DNA of 64,000 nt from Nomia melanderi (taxonomy: Eukaryota > Arthropoda > Insecta > Hymenoptera > Halictidae): NCBI RefSeq assembly GCF_051020985.1, contig NC_135001.1, forward strand, positions 20,205,896-20,269,895. The letters run 5' to 3'. Below are positions 48,547 to 59,499 of the stretch, one piece after another. The first letter of the stretch is position 1, and each line of letters opens with the position of its first letter. The notes below the pieces were generated by a model. It had not been told where the DNA came from. It saw only the letters and a program-made list of their open reading frames with translations, and made no database searches. The translations under genes and the position numbers were made by a program.

Positions 48547-51330
48547 CTGTTGACTGTGACTGCCTGTCTGTTCGTGACGACTGTCTTTTTATCCTTGCTT
48601 CACAGGAAGCTTCCTGGTGGCGTTAACCAATCAGGCACTTCCGGTGATTTTCAATCACTGCCTATTCCTTGCGCCCTTAGCGCGTTTTTTTGGAAAGACA
48701 GTGCGCTTTGGTGGAGGAGTATTCTTTAGTAGAAGTTTGGCAACGGAATTTCCTCCAAGCCTCGTGACGTCATTCGCCGAGGATCCTTTGACCATGCTTT
48801 GTAGCCCTTCGGAAACTCATAATTTATAATATCTTCAATTAGATCCTGAGGCCGTCTGCAAATATTGTCAAAGGAAAATCAAGCTTGGCCATAATTCTTG
48901 AACTGTTTTCTCCAAAGTAGCCTCGCTGACCTTTGCCATAAACCATACTAGCCATTTGCACGCGAAATGTTCCTTTATGTCACTCGCTAGCCACTACAGA
49001 GCAATGATTTGGTCCGTCATCAATTTCTTTCCACATTGTCCCCAAGTATCCATCGAATATTCTTTGGTCTACCGTTAAATGGTCGCTTCAATGAGTTCAC
49101 TATCAAAGCGACGATATTATCTCTGTCTTCTTTGACATTCCTCCTTGTGTCCCCTCCCCTTCCACATTTCCATTTAAAGGCGGCGAGACTTGAAATGTAT
49201 CGCGGAAATGATCATCGCGGCCCCCGATCTCAATTAAATCGTTCCCAGCTTCGAGCGTATCTGAGAACGCCACGTTAGACCGCCGCCGCGATACGGTCCC
49301 CGTCGATGCCGCTGAAACAATGCCTGCGTAAAGACGGGCGAGTCTGTGTTGGGGTCGGAACGTGAGAAAAGGGAGTGCCTGCGAGGCGAGGGCTCGCTGC
49401 GCGGTAAGCAGCGGGGCACAAAGGATGTTGCCTCGCGTCCCGATCCCAATTCCGCGCCTTCAGCGAGCCTGACTCTATTCTCCGCGTCCCGACGATGAAA
49501 CCATTCCTCTGTTCTTCGGCGTTCGTGGGTTCAGGATCCGGAATGCTTCGTTTCCCCTGCAAAAACTGCGCTTGATCAGAGAATGTTCAATTTGTTGAGT
49601 GATATGCAGCGAAGAATGTTGCGAAAAAATTTAATTAAAACAGATGGAAATATTGAACCGCCGCGAGCGTAGACGGAGGCCTTTATGCAGCAGTTGATTC
49701 GAAAAATAATAGATGCGACGAGAATTCTTCGAATGCAAGTTAATCGAATGCCTTGCTGTAATTCCTATCGATTCCTTTGTAAATTACGAATGATACTACC
49801 GTATCCTGAGCCTCTAGTAACGAAGCTTCCATTCCACAAAACAGAAACGTCGTACTTGGGTCCTGTTCGTGTACCTTCTTACAGATAATGGGCTAACAAG
49901 ACACATACTGGTTCGACACTGAAAACAGGAAACGCCGCGTACATGTCCAATATCGCGAGGCGTAACGAGCTTGCTCGTGTATCAACAGATATGTTCCATT
50001 ATAATGTGTGCGGACGTTGTATAGAAACAATGAACCGTCAAAATGCCGCGGCCAAATTCATCGCGGTATCCGCTTTTCGACGTCGAACATCCCCTTTTCT
50101 GTCAGTCCGCCAGCCCCGTGGAAATTTAATTATATTCTGGCTCTGGTCTCTGTGATTTCTAAAATCTCACCTGTAATTTCATCGTTTTCAACGAGAGATC
50201 GAGTTTCTAAATGAAACTCGAGTGGAAAGATTCGGCGAGACTCGACTATTACATCGCCAGTAAGAAACTAAGTCGATCCAGTGAGAAGGGTCGAGAGTCC
50301 GAGGAGCACGGAACGGCGAGGATTTTTGTCACGATCTCCTCCGTCGAAGGATGTTTCCCCGATTGGCTTTGTTTCGCTCGACGTGCCGCCGTTAAACGGA
50401 CGACGCGAATCGATCCGTGGAACCGCGCGGACGAACGTCGGGTAACGAGCACGATGTTTCCGCGAACTTCGCCGTAATAATTCGATGCTGTCTATAATTG
50501 GAACGGTTTTTGCGCCCGGTAACGAGCGTCCTTCGGACAGTTGGCCCTCGGTCCTCGATCTTCGGGGGTTCCCCGTGACACGGGCTTCTCGCGCGGAAAC
50601 TTCGAAAGTCGCCGGATCCCCCGGGATTAATCCAGTGTGTAAGAAGTAGAAATCCCGGGACCGGAGGTCGGAAGCCGCTCGGATAGCGTCTCCATAGGTA
50701 GACACCGTAATCTTGTTCGGTGCACGGGGTGTTTGATAACGCGACACTGGCGAGGATGATATAATTACAAAGAAAGTTGTCGCCGCTACTTAAAAGCGAG
50801 GATTAAATTACGCTGCAACCGGGAACACCGGAAGTGTTGTCCCTGATACTGGCTGCACAAATGTTTGCCTTATACGAGGACCATAATAAGTTCGTCGCGG
50901 ACGACGTTCTCGTAAAATTATTCCTTTACACCCCCATAAATTTAATGCTCCAGACGGTATGTAATTTTTAGTGAATCCTCCCGATGCGAGAACACCGGCT
51001 CTTGTTTACGATCCCATTCCATCTCGGAAAATGGAGTACGAATGCTCGTCGGGCAAACGCGAGGACGTTGAATGGAAGTCGGCTAACGCGTCTGTTCATC
51101 GCTCACCTTCTCTACTTACTGTCAGCGCGAACGCACGGGTAACGGACAAGTTTTCGAAATCGATTTCCTCGAAAGCGGGCCCCTTTGTGGAAACAATTTC
51201 ATTCTATACCCTCCATATATATTTTTCCCCGCAGGATCAGCTTCTTCGACGCGGCAGCGCTGTTGCGGGAGCACTAAGTGTGATTACAACAGAATTTCGT
51301 GTCTTACGCGGTGAACGGAAATGATTAAGA
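48547..51330. other. Mixed stretch without a gene
   Basis: No gene recognised. The most CpG-dense parts are 49190-49560 and 50200-50750. The largest frame is 159 codons (50268-50747, minus), with other frames opposite it and no domain. Confidence 0.5.
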
Positions 51331-52778
51331 ACGGTAAAGAAAAATTCATTTTATCGAATACTTTGACGGAACAACATAGAATTATATTTAATTCCTTCTT
51401 TGTGGGACTCATCTCTGATTCGTAATAATTTAGAATAATATTTATTACATTCAGTACACCATGAAACGAGAGACAACCTATAGAGCTGCGACAGATAGAA
51501 GATGGAAGGTGTATATTTTTTGACGGTGCGCCCGTAATACAGATAGTGCCAAATGGGATTGGTCATTTTGCTTGATCATCCGCGGTTGATTATTGATAGA
51601 TTAAATGAATAAATAAAATTAAAAAAATATGTTATGACTATTGGTCGTTTTGCTGTTAAAAATGTTCACAGGGCTTTTTCATATTGAAAACTTTTGAGTA
51701 TGAGATTTGTTTTGAAATAAATGTTCAGAAATAAATTTCTATTTCACAACATTTCAAGGTGACGATTTGAAAATTCTAAGAAAATACATGACCCACGGCA
51801 TGCAACTTTTAAGAAATCATAATTTATAATCCAATTGATTATAAATTATTTCATTTATTTATATATCATTTTAACTCTGACAAAAGTTAATAAATGATAG
51901 AATAACCGATTCCAAGGAAAAATCGAAAATGTATTACTGTTACGTTGTCGTAACACACGAAAGGATTTCCGTGTGAACGGTTGGGTTCTTCTCTCGATCG
52001 GAGAATGACGCACGGCGAGTTGTAAAAGTAATACTTTATTATAACTGCACGGATTTCGAGGTTTCGCAACGTTTCTGAAAATAGCGCGTTTGCGGAGTTG
52101 TCTCTTTCGCGAGGTTTCGTAGTGTTCTTCTCGTAGCGTCATGTTTTATGTAAACATGAGTTTCTTGGGATTGGTCAGTTGCATTTCTGAGTGAAGGAAA
52201 GTTGTTTCGTCATTGGTCGAGTGTGTCTATTTCGCGTCTTAAAGTGCGAAATTGTCGAAAGTCTAGCTTCGTTTCGTCATCGTCGTGATTTATAACTATT
52301 TCTTTAATCTTTACAATTACGGATTTTTTACGGTGACAGCTTGTCGCTGCGTCACACGTGGCATCCAAGTATTTTACGATGCCCATCATAAAAATTAGCA
52401 AGATCTCGGAGTGCTCGTGCACCTGGTCTCTGATTACAGGATTATCTTAGGTTTCTTCGCTGTCGATTGGTTCAGAACAAGTACGTCGAACGTAACAATG
52501 CATTATTTACATAGTTAATCAATCACTGATCGTAGCTCTACGGTTTACTTCAACACACACGCGTCATAAAACAAAGCACGCATCGCACTGGTCGTCCTTC
52601 TAATCGCGCCGTAAGCGCAGCCTCAGACGCACAACTCAATCCAATCGATTGATTTTAATCATCGAGAACGAATCGCACGGCGACCCGTTTGTCCGTCGTA
52701 ACGAAGTGCCGTTCCTCGCAACGAAACGGCGCGCCATAGCAGTCCGCCGTGAAAAACAGCCTCTCTGGCCCTGGAAAA
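51331..52778. other. AT-rich island with recurring ATTGG words
   Basis: No gene recognised. GGGATTGGTCA occurs at about 51555 and 52158, and further ATTGGT(C/T) words at about 51640, 52212 and 52467, i.e. several inverted CCAAT cores in about 0.9 kb. CTATTGGTCGTTTTGC and GATTGGTCATTTTGC suggest that some are parts of a degenerate repeat. No element boundaries could be drawn. Confidence 0.4.
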
Positions 52779-52793
52779 GCGCGCGCACGCGCG
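52779..52793. repeat. Alternating GC/AC tract next to a TATA-like word
   Basis: GCGCGCGCACGCGCG is followed immediately by TATAAGG at 52794-52800. It has Z-DNA-prone composition. The TATA-like word could mark a core promoter, but there is no strong initiator or frame downstream. Confidence 0.45.
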
Positions 52794-55382
52794 TATAAGG
52801 ATTCGACAAGGGTGGTACGAGTCCCGGCAGAGTGCTCGCATCAAATATGGATTTGATAAATACCGGAAGCGCCCGGTGTAAGCAAACAACGCGCGTGTCC
52901 CGGAAAATTGCGAGCTGGATTAAACGAGGGAGCCCCGCTAACTAAAAACAAAAACAACCGTCGGTGGGGGCGAGGAGGAAAAGAAGGGCGCGAGTGGGGC
53001 GGATGGGAAAAAAGGATCCCGAGCCAGGCCGCGATTAATCATCCCGATAACGGCGAGAACGTAACGACTTTCGATTCTTTTTCGTTCGTTTGCCGCCGCG
53101 GGACGGCCAAGTGTGTTTGTCGAACGAACTTTCCAGCCCGGAACGAACGCGAGAAACAAAATATCTTGCGAACGAGTTGGCGCGTCCTTCCGATACGTTT
53201 TCCGGCTCTCTGTGTACGTTTTCTGTGCGCTCGCGTGACGGCGGGGGAGGGTGAACGGATACAGGGCCGGAGAGTTATACGAGAGGCCTGCCCCATCGAG
53301 GACGGACGCGAGCAAAAAGGAACGCTAATAAAATAGCGAGCAGCAATGAATGTCAGCCGGACAAGCACGTTTGAAGTGTGGCCGGTGTAATTCAACGGTG
53401 ACACCGGGAAATTTTCGACTCCTGGCCCTTTATTTTTCTGCCGCGGACGCGGCTGTTTCCCCGGCGCGGAGCGCGGCCGCTGAATGTAGACGAGAATATT
53501 TCCGGAGCGGCAGGCGTAGTTTATTACAAAGAACGGACGTCCGGCGTTCGCCCCCGCGAATTTATTTGTTTTTACGGGCCTCCTTGCCTATGTTAGCGGG
53601 CACAAATGTCGGCCGGTGACGCGGACGAGAGAGATGGCGGGGGGACCGGCGACGGTTTAAAACAGTCTAATGGCTGTCTTACTTTGTCTCCGCGGCGGCT
53701 TTCAAGAGGCATTTTTTGAGGGAAATGTATTCACTCGGCGGTCGTTGCGGAGACAGTAGAGATTAGGAGCAGATTTATGGCGCGGAGGAAATATTTTATT
53801 GCTCATTTTTGTTGAAGTTTCTTTCGCTAAGTTTGGGTCGTTAGTTCTTCGGAGGTTGCTCGCACTTTGATTCGCGTCGCTGATATTGGTACTTAATAGG
53901 TGGACCCGTCAGTAATCCATCATTCGTAGTCCTATTCATTACCACTGCGTTCTGTCATGTCGTCGAGAAAAGAAGTCCGCGGATTTTTATGCAAATCCGA
54001 ATCTCTCTGTACCAACCCAGAAACATCGCCGTTGAACAGTACTCCGTTTCTTCTGCTTCCGGCATCGTTACGGCGACAGTGACGCAAAAACTAGTTCGCA
54101 AACGCGAATTCGTAAAATACGCGATCAATTCGTTGCAGTTATGTCGAAAATTGAGATTTCCTCTTGCGGAGTAATATGTTCTCCCGCGGTTGTCTGCCCG
54201 ATCAACCTTATCCACCCATCGCGCAAAGCGTTCCGGATGTTTCGGAAGCATTATCTCTGCCGTCCGGGTTACCCGGGGATGATAACTCTTTTTCCAGCCG
54301 GTTGCCGCGACCCGAAAGGAATATTCATTCCGGCGCCCGGCCGTCAGCGCGAAACCGAAATGTTTTTCGCGGCGGCAACGGTGCGCGAGGAAAATAAAGG
54401 CGGACGTGCGAACCGACTGCCTGAGGATCAGAAGAAACCACCGGTGCAAGCACTCGGCTGCTTTAGGAACTTGCCAGACAGTTGTGCCGTCGGTTTTGCC
54501 TCGGCGGAGGAATAAAATCCCTATAAAAAGTGAAGTGTGCGTTCCCGCGGTGAACGTTGCTCCCTCGCCCGCTCGGTCGTCTTAGTTTCTTGCATGGCTC
54601 GGAGGGACCACGGGGAGGGATGTAACTATCGCGCGCCGGGACACGGAAATCGCAAACCCCACCCTGCGCTGCAACACTCCTGGGAAATTTTTCAGAACGG
54701 TGGGGTTTTCGAAACCGAACCACTTGGTCCTCCGTGTTTCGTACCATGTTTCTTCCATGGAGACGTTCGTAACCTACAAACGTTACTTCGCCGAGTTTCC
54801 ATTATTACACTCGGTCACGGGAATAATGTATGTTATCAGAATCGGATATTACCTCGCGGTCGTTTTTAAGAACCCCGGGAGTTTCGAAGTCGACAGGCTA
54901 GGTCCTTGATATATGAACGTGATATTTCTTCTATGGAATTACTTTTAATCTAGGAATTTCATTTCGTCGAATTCTCGTCGTTGAATCAGGTCGCGGGACC
55001 GAATAATATATTTATTTTCGAAATCAGATATTACCGCGCAGTTAAATTTAATTTACAACTGTAATTCGTACGACTGTAGCTGCCGGCCGTGATAAACGTC
55101 CGCGATTCAACGGATGATGAAATTTTATCATGACCGGCTCTTCGTTAAACGGGAGTAACAAAGGGAAACGAAGTGAACGTAACGGAACGGGGTAACTGAA
55201 TCAATTAAAAAGCATTGGCCTTTGATAGCTGATATAACGGCGGGTTAATGTAAACAAATAGTGTAAGCGAAAACGGAATTTGTATGGCGCTCGCTGCTCA
55301 GTTTTTTCCCACGTGGTGACTTTTTCCGCGCTGCACAGCTGTTGGAAACACAAGTGTTTTCGAGAGTAGCCGTATCCACCGT
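52794..55382. other. CpG-rich stretch without a gene
   Basis: No gene recognised. Frames of 121-164 codons at 52908-53404 and 53955-54515 overlap each other on both strands. AT-rich at about 54900-55090. Nothing else recognised. Confidence 0.5.
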
Positions 55383-55430
55383 AATTCCCTGCTCCCCCCT
55401 CTCTCGCTCTCTTTCTCCCACGCTCTGTAT
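55383..55430 (-). promoter_or_regulatory. GAGA-type tract
   Basis: The + strand reads a C/T tract including CTCTCTCGCTCTCTTTCTCC, so the minus strand is a GAGAG-rich run of the kind bound by GAGA factor in insects. It lies about 120 bp upstream of the ratchet-site motif. The role is inferred only from the motif. Confidence 0.35.
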
Positions 55431-55517
55431 ATTTTTCCTACCTTTTTCCCTACGCGCGGCCATTATCGGAATTTCCTATGATCTTTCAGTGTGCGACGTA
55501 ATAGTAGGATATTGCAA

Positions 55518-55552
55518 CTAACGCGGATATTTTTCTTTGTTCCAGGTAAGAG
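55518..55552 (+). promoter_or_regulatory. Recursive-splicing (ratchet) site candidate
   Basis: A perfect branch-point word CTAAC (55518-55522, branch A at 55521) is followed by an AG-free pyrimidine-rich tract (TTTTTCTTTGTTCC) and CAG at 55543-55545, 24 nt from the branch point. The acceptor abuts GTAAGAG, a near-ideal donor, so the junction is CAG|GTAAGA. A 3' splice site fused to a regenerated 5' splice site is the known signature of recursive splicing points in long insect introns, where a long intron is removed in steps with a zero-length exon. AAG|GTAGTC at 55615|55616 could bound a 70-nt recursive exon. This implies that the window lies in a long intron of a + strand gene. Confidence 0.6.
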
Positions 55553-55904
55553 CGAAGGGAGGATTGAATTGAAATCGCTGCTACGGAAAACAATGAACTT
55601 CCCTTTCGAGTGCAAGGTAGTCGGTTATTTCAGGTATTTGATACAGATATCGAAGCTTTTACTTTGCGTCCGCGATATCGCATTCCTTCAACAGCGCTTT
55701 TTCTCTATCGAAACCTGCACTCCTTGATGCATTTAGAACATCATATCCTTGCGTTCTCTGTGAGCTACCGGCTTAGTTTAGTTGCCACTAGAAATATTAA
55801 GCGGTCAAATCGATTTGTATTTTCTTATGTAAGCTGTGAGAATGGATTTATTGAAATTTCGATCGATATTTCAGAAAGCGTATAACCCCGAGACATCTAT
55901 CTTT

Positions 55905-56040
55905 CTAACCCTTTGCGCTTAGAAATCTTTGAGTAGAAACATTTTTCATGAGTTGCAGGTGACATTGAGACGAACTGAACGATAAAACAGATATAAGTTA
56001 AGAAACAAAGTTATTAAAGTTATTAATAATAATAAAGTTA
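55905..56040 (+). mobile_element. TTAA MITE, family 1 (partial, host of a nested copy)
   Basis: It starts CTAACCCTTTGCGCTTAGAA, a slightly mutated left end of family 1, and includes the family landmark AAGTTAAGAAACAAAG. Its sequence stops at a TTAA where a full-length copy (56041-56286) begins, so it is the left part of an older element. The right half was not recognised after 56286. Confidence 0.65.
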
Positions 56041-56286
56041 TTAACCCTTTGCACTCGAAAGTTTTTCAACAGAGGTATTCAACATTTTCTGACGAGCTAT
56101 AGGTGATACTGTTTGAAACCAATTTAATGATAATTCATAGATAAATTAAGCAACAGAGGTGTTTCATTTAATTATTTCACTTAGCAATGAAAAATTTAAT
56201 ATGAAATATTAAACATTCAACTTCATATTTCTGCTGTATCGAATTACGTGGTGACTGAGGGTCACCTCTCAAGTGCAAAGGGTTAA
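56041..56286 (+). mobile_element. TTAA MITE, family 1 (copy 5, nested)
   Basis: A 246-bp element with TTAA flanks, left end CCCTTTGCACTCG and right end CAAGTGCAAAGGG (one mismatch from perfect), and a right subterminal hairpin GGTGACTgagGGTCACC. Its length equals that of the copy at 16611. It sits immediately after a partial copy in the same orientation. Confidence 0.87.
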
Positions 56287-56506
56287 AGTTCTATTCCTAA
56301 GATTAATATATTCATTTCGCCGCACCTGGTAGTTCCATCAAGCAAACAAGCAAAACCCATCAACTATTTTTCACTTAACGCTCCGAGTCCATCGAGCCAC
56401 CGAAATCCCGATCGCGACACGATTCAAAACATCGCCGATTCTCTGAACAGGCGTTCGTAACGTGCGCGCATTAGTCTCCCGCAACGGTGGTTAGTCACGA
56501 GTCACG
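56287..56506. other. Short stretch without a gene
   Basis: Nothing recognised between the TTAA element and the C run. Confidence 0.5.
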
Positions 56507-56527
56507 CCCCCCCCCCCCCCCGCCCCC
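56507..56527 (+). repeat. Poly-C tract
   Basis: Fifteen consecutive C (56507-56521), one G, then five more C. It is prone to length variation and to sequencing or assembly error; a G-quadruplex on the minus strand or an i-motif is possible. Confidence 0.9.
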
Positions 56528-58710
56528 GAAACCGTTCCGGAACCGTTCGAATAATTCATTGAAAAACCATTCGGGTTCTCAATTTTTCAGCGGGAACGAG
56601 CTGCCGGCGGTTCGGCCGGTATCGAAATCGGGGGATCGTATAATCGAAGTGTCATCCCGCCGCGCTCGTGCCCTCAATTACCCCCACCGGCCGGCGGGCC
56701 GTACCAGAGCGTCAGCATCAATTTTTCAACGTTGACAATCGCGCTGAAGCGTTCGCCGATCGTCGGGCCAGCAAATCATGACCGGTGCCACGGTTCAATA
56801 GCCGCCGCAGGAAACAGCGATCATGAATATTTTAGTCTATTGCATAATGCATCGATGGCGCGTTATTCGTCATCCGCCGGCGTTATTATTGCGGCTCGCT
56901 TATACGTGTACACACGGCGATTCGCACGCGTCGATGCGCGTCCCGCGGTACGTCGATACGACCGGGATATATCGAGTTATCGAAACCAACGCGGGAATAC
57001 ACCTTCTCCCGTCTCTTCTTGTTCCCCCGGAAAATGGGCAAGATTAACGGAAAAGAAAGGTGAAATTGGAAAGAATCTTTCGCGACTCTCGTTTCGCTTC
57101 TTCGGTCTTCTTACATCGCTGTACCTTCGTTCCTATTCTTCTCGGCTTCGGTATCGTTGCCTTCTATCCGTCGCCGGAAATTTTCTGCTCCAGAGTTGCG
57201 GCCGCACCAGCCCGACCCAGACGCGTCGTCGTTTCACCGCGCTTTGACGCTTATTGAAATTCCCGCAGTTAAAGAGAGCGCGGTTACGCCAAATTGCGGC
57301 ATTGTGTTGCGCGAACGCGCACCGTAAACGTCTCCCAAGAATTATACTTCCCTCCTCTCCTCCTTGTTTGCCCTCGCGCCCTGTCCCCGCAGCCTCTCTC
57401 CGCGTCGCGGCGACCGAGCCGACGTATAATATATTTATAGAGTCCCCGTGATGCGAGAAACATGCATTATTTACCACTCGGCGTGCATTATCCGGCCGGT
57501 TTGTATCTGGCCGACCTGGCCGGTCGCCCTGCCGGCTGCATTATACAGCGTCTCGAAACCGAACCCCGCCGACCAGATGAAAAATATCACCGCGCAGCCT
57601 GTCGGTGCTTCGCTGTTTATTACGGACACCAGGTCATTTGACAAACTCCCGCTTGACGGCCGACTGATGCGCCAACAATTCATCGGCAGCGGGATGTTCG
57701 TTACTTTCCCGCGACGCTGGCAGATTTTCCTCCGATTTTTTCATGAGTTCCTTCGACAAATTCAGAACTTTTGGATCATTCAGCGCTACTTCGTCCGGGG
57801 AACCCGAGTCGCGACGCGGGTCGTTCCGGTGTTTTGATAGTTTGATATGTACTGCGTAAACTGGGTGACGGCCGCGTTCCGTCGAAGATTTTCGTCTTTG
57901 ACGCGGCTGGAAAGGGGACAGGGAGATTCGGTCCGCTGAGAAATCTGCGTGATCAAAGGGGGATACCTTCTTGCGAGTGAGATCCTTCTGGATGATTTCC
58001 CATGACTTGGGTCACTCGCTTGGTCTTTTCGTTATTGCTCTTCTTTGTCGCGACCACTGCGTGCTTTGTGCTCGCGAGGAAATCTCTTTCACCGGTGCGC
58101 TAAATCGGAGCTGAAATCTGAGTCGACTTTAAAACGCCGAAGTTCCTGCGATTCAAGTGGTGACTTAGAAATATCAAGGTTCACCGGTGTTCATCAGTGA
58201 AACGCGACCATTCGTTTGCAAATCCGAAGATACAGCTCAACAGGGAAAATCGAAAACTATTCTATTCCTATAAACGTAGCATCGGATCGGTTTAGTCCGA
58301 AAAGGTCCGGGATCCCAGAAATAAACTCGGATCAGCCGAGAATAGGAGATCGAGTTGCAGATGATAGGACACAGCGGTACGCGTGGCCGCCCTTAAATTC
58401 TCACGGTTCAACGAGGGGGTAGTTTCGGCGAGGGTGGAGGACGGGTGGAGCTTGAGAAAGCGTCCTGAAGGTTGAAAGATGCCGGCGAGAGGGTGTCGCA
58501 GCCCGCGATGAATGCTCGCGGCCCGTCGCTTTCCCAGCGGCTAGATAACCGCGGGAGATGGGAGGACAGAGTGAAAAAATGGCACGGCGCACCGCGACGC
58601 AAGAAACGCGCACCCTCTCGCTGGTTTCTTGTTTCCGGTACTTCGATGAGATATCGTCCGGAGCTGCAGAATGGATACTCGCCGCGGGTACGCTTCCTCT
58701 CGAACGTGAA
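56528..58710. other. CpG-rich stretch without a gene
   Basis: No gene recognised. The largest frame is 171 codons (56732-57247, plus), with antisense and other-frame competitors and no recognisable domain. Composition is uniformly CpG-rich. Confidence 0.55.
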
Positions 58711-59499
58711 TACAGGGTGAACCGTGGAAAAGTAGCCCGCCACTGATACCGAAACCACTTATTTCGCTTTCCTGTTTCTGGCTACTTTTCGGGGTGCTTT
58801 TAACCTTTATCTATGAACGCGTCTCACAGACCTCTATATAAAATATCGTGAATTTTTAGACCAGTGAAATTTTGTATGTAATTGATACTATTGATACTAT
58901 AATCCGTTCCACGTGGGTTCGTTTTACGCGAGCGACAATCGCGTAACTAGAGCCTCAAGAGAAGAAATATTGAAGAGAAAAGCTGGTACGAGTTTTAGAA
59001 ATACATACTTATTTTACATAACTTAACAAAAGAAATATTAATTATGACGATTTAGAAAACAAAAGTATATTTTATTCCCTGTTACTAAATTCAGAGCGCG
59101 CCTAAAAACTATCGCGTAAATAGTGTTCCAATTTATCGCGTAAAACGTCCGCGTAAATCGAGGGTCAGGTGTATAAATAAGCACAAACAAGTAAATACAA
59201 TAAATTTTGTAACACTTGTTTCAAAAGAGAATATTTAACATTAATCGGTGATTTTTAAACTTCCATACTTAAAGGTTAATTTTCTTCGGATAATCCTCGA
59301 AGTTTGAACAGGTTTAAAATTTCTCATTTTATCGATGCGGTAAGGTTAATGTGAACAGATGTGAACAGATTTGCCGTTTCCATAATTCATGAGGTTTCGG
59401 TAACATTTTCTGTTTAATCCGTCTGCACTTTTTTGTCTGCCTGTTCATCTTATCGTTCTATAATCGAAAGCGAGCTACTTTTGCGTGGACCACCCTGTA
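58711..59499. mobile_element. DNA transposon with about 30-bp inverted ends
   Basis: The left end (58711-58740) starts TACAGGGTG and carries AAAAGTAGCCCGC. The right end (59470-59499), reverse-complemented, starts TACAGGGTGGTCC and carries AAAAGTAGCTCGC. The two ends match at 24 of 30 positions. TA at each outer edge fits a TA target site, as in Tc1/mariner-type elements. The 789-bp span has no transposase frame. Its middle (about 58898-59173) looks like a second, nested element, so the original element would be about 510 bp. Confidence 0.75.
58898..59173. mobile_element. Nested pogo/Tigger-like element (candidate)
   Basis: The right edge, read on the minus strand, is TACACCTGACCCTCGATTTACGCGG-like: the words CCCTCGATTTACGCG and TTTTACGCGATAAATTGG follow in order, a pattern typical of pogo/Tigger termini. 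The left part contains GTTTTACGCGAGCG and ATCGCGTAAC in the inverted sense. The left boundary is uncertain. No transposase frame is present. Confidence 0.45.

Noticed and set aside
56732..57247. 171-codon + strand frame
   Set aside because: Arg/Ser-rich composition typical of CpG-dense DNA, antisense frame at 57133-57477, no motif or splice context.
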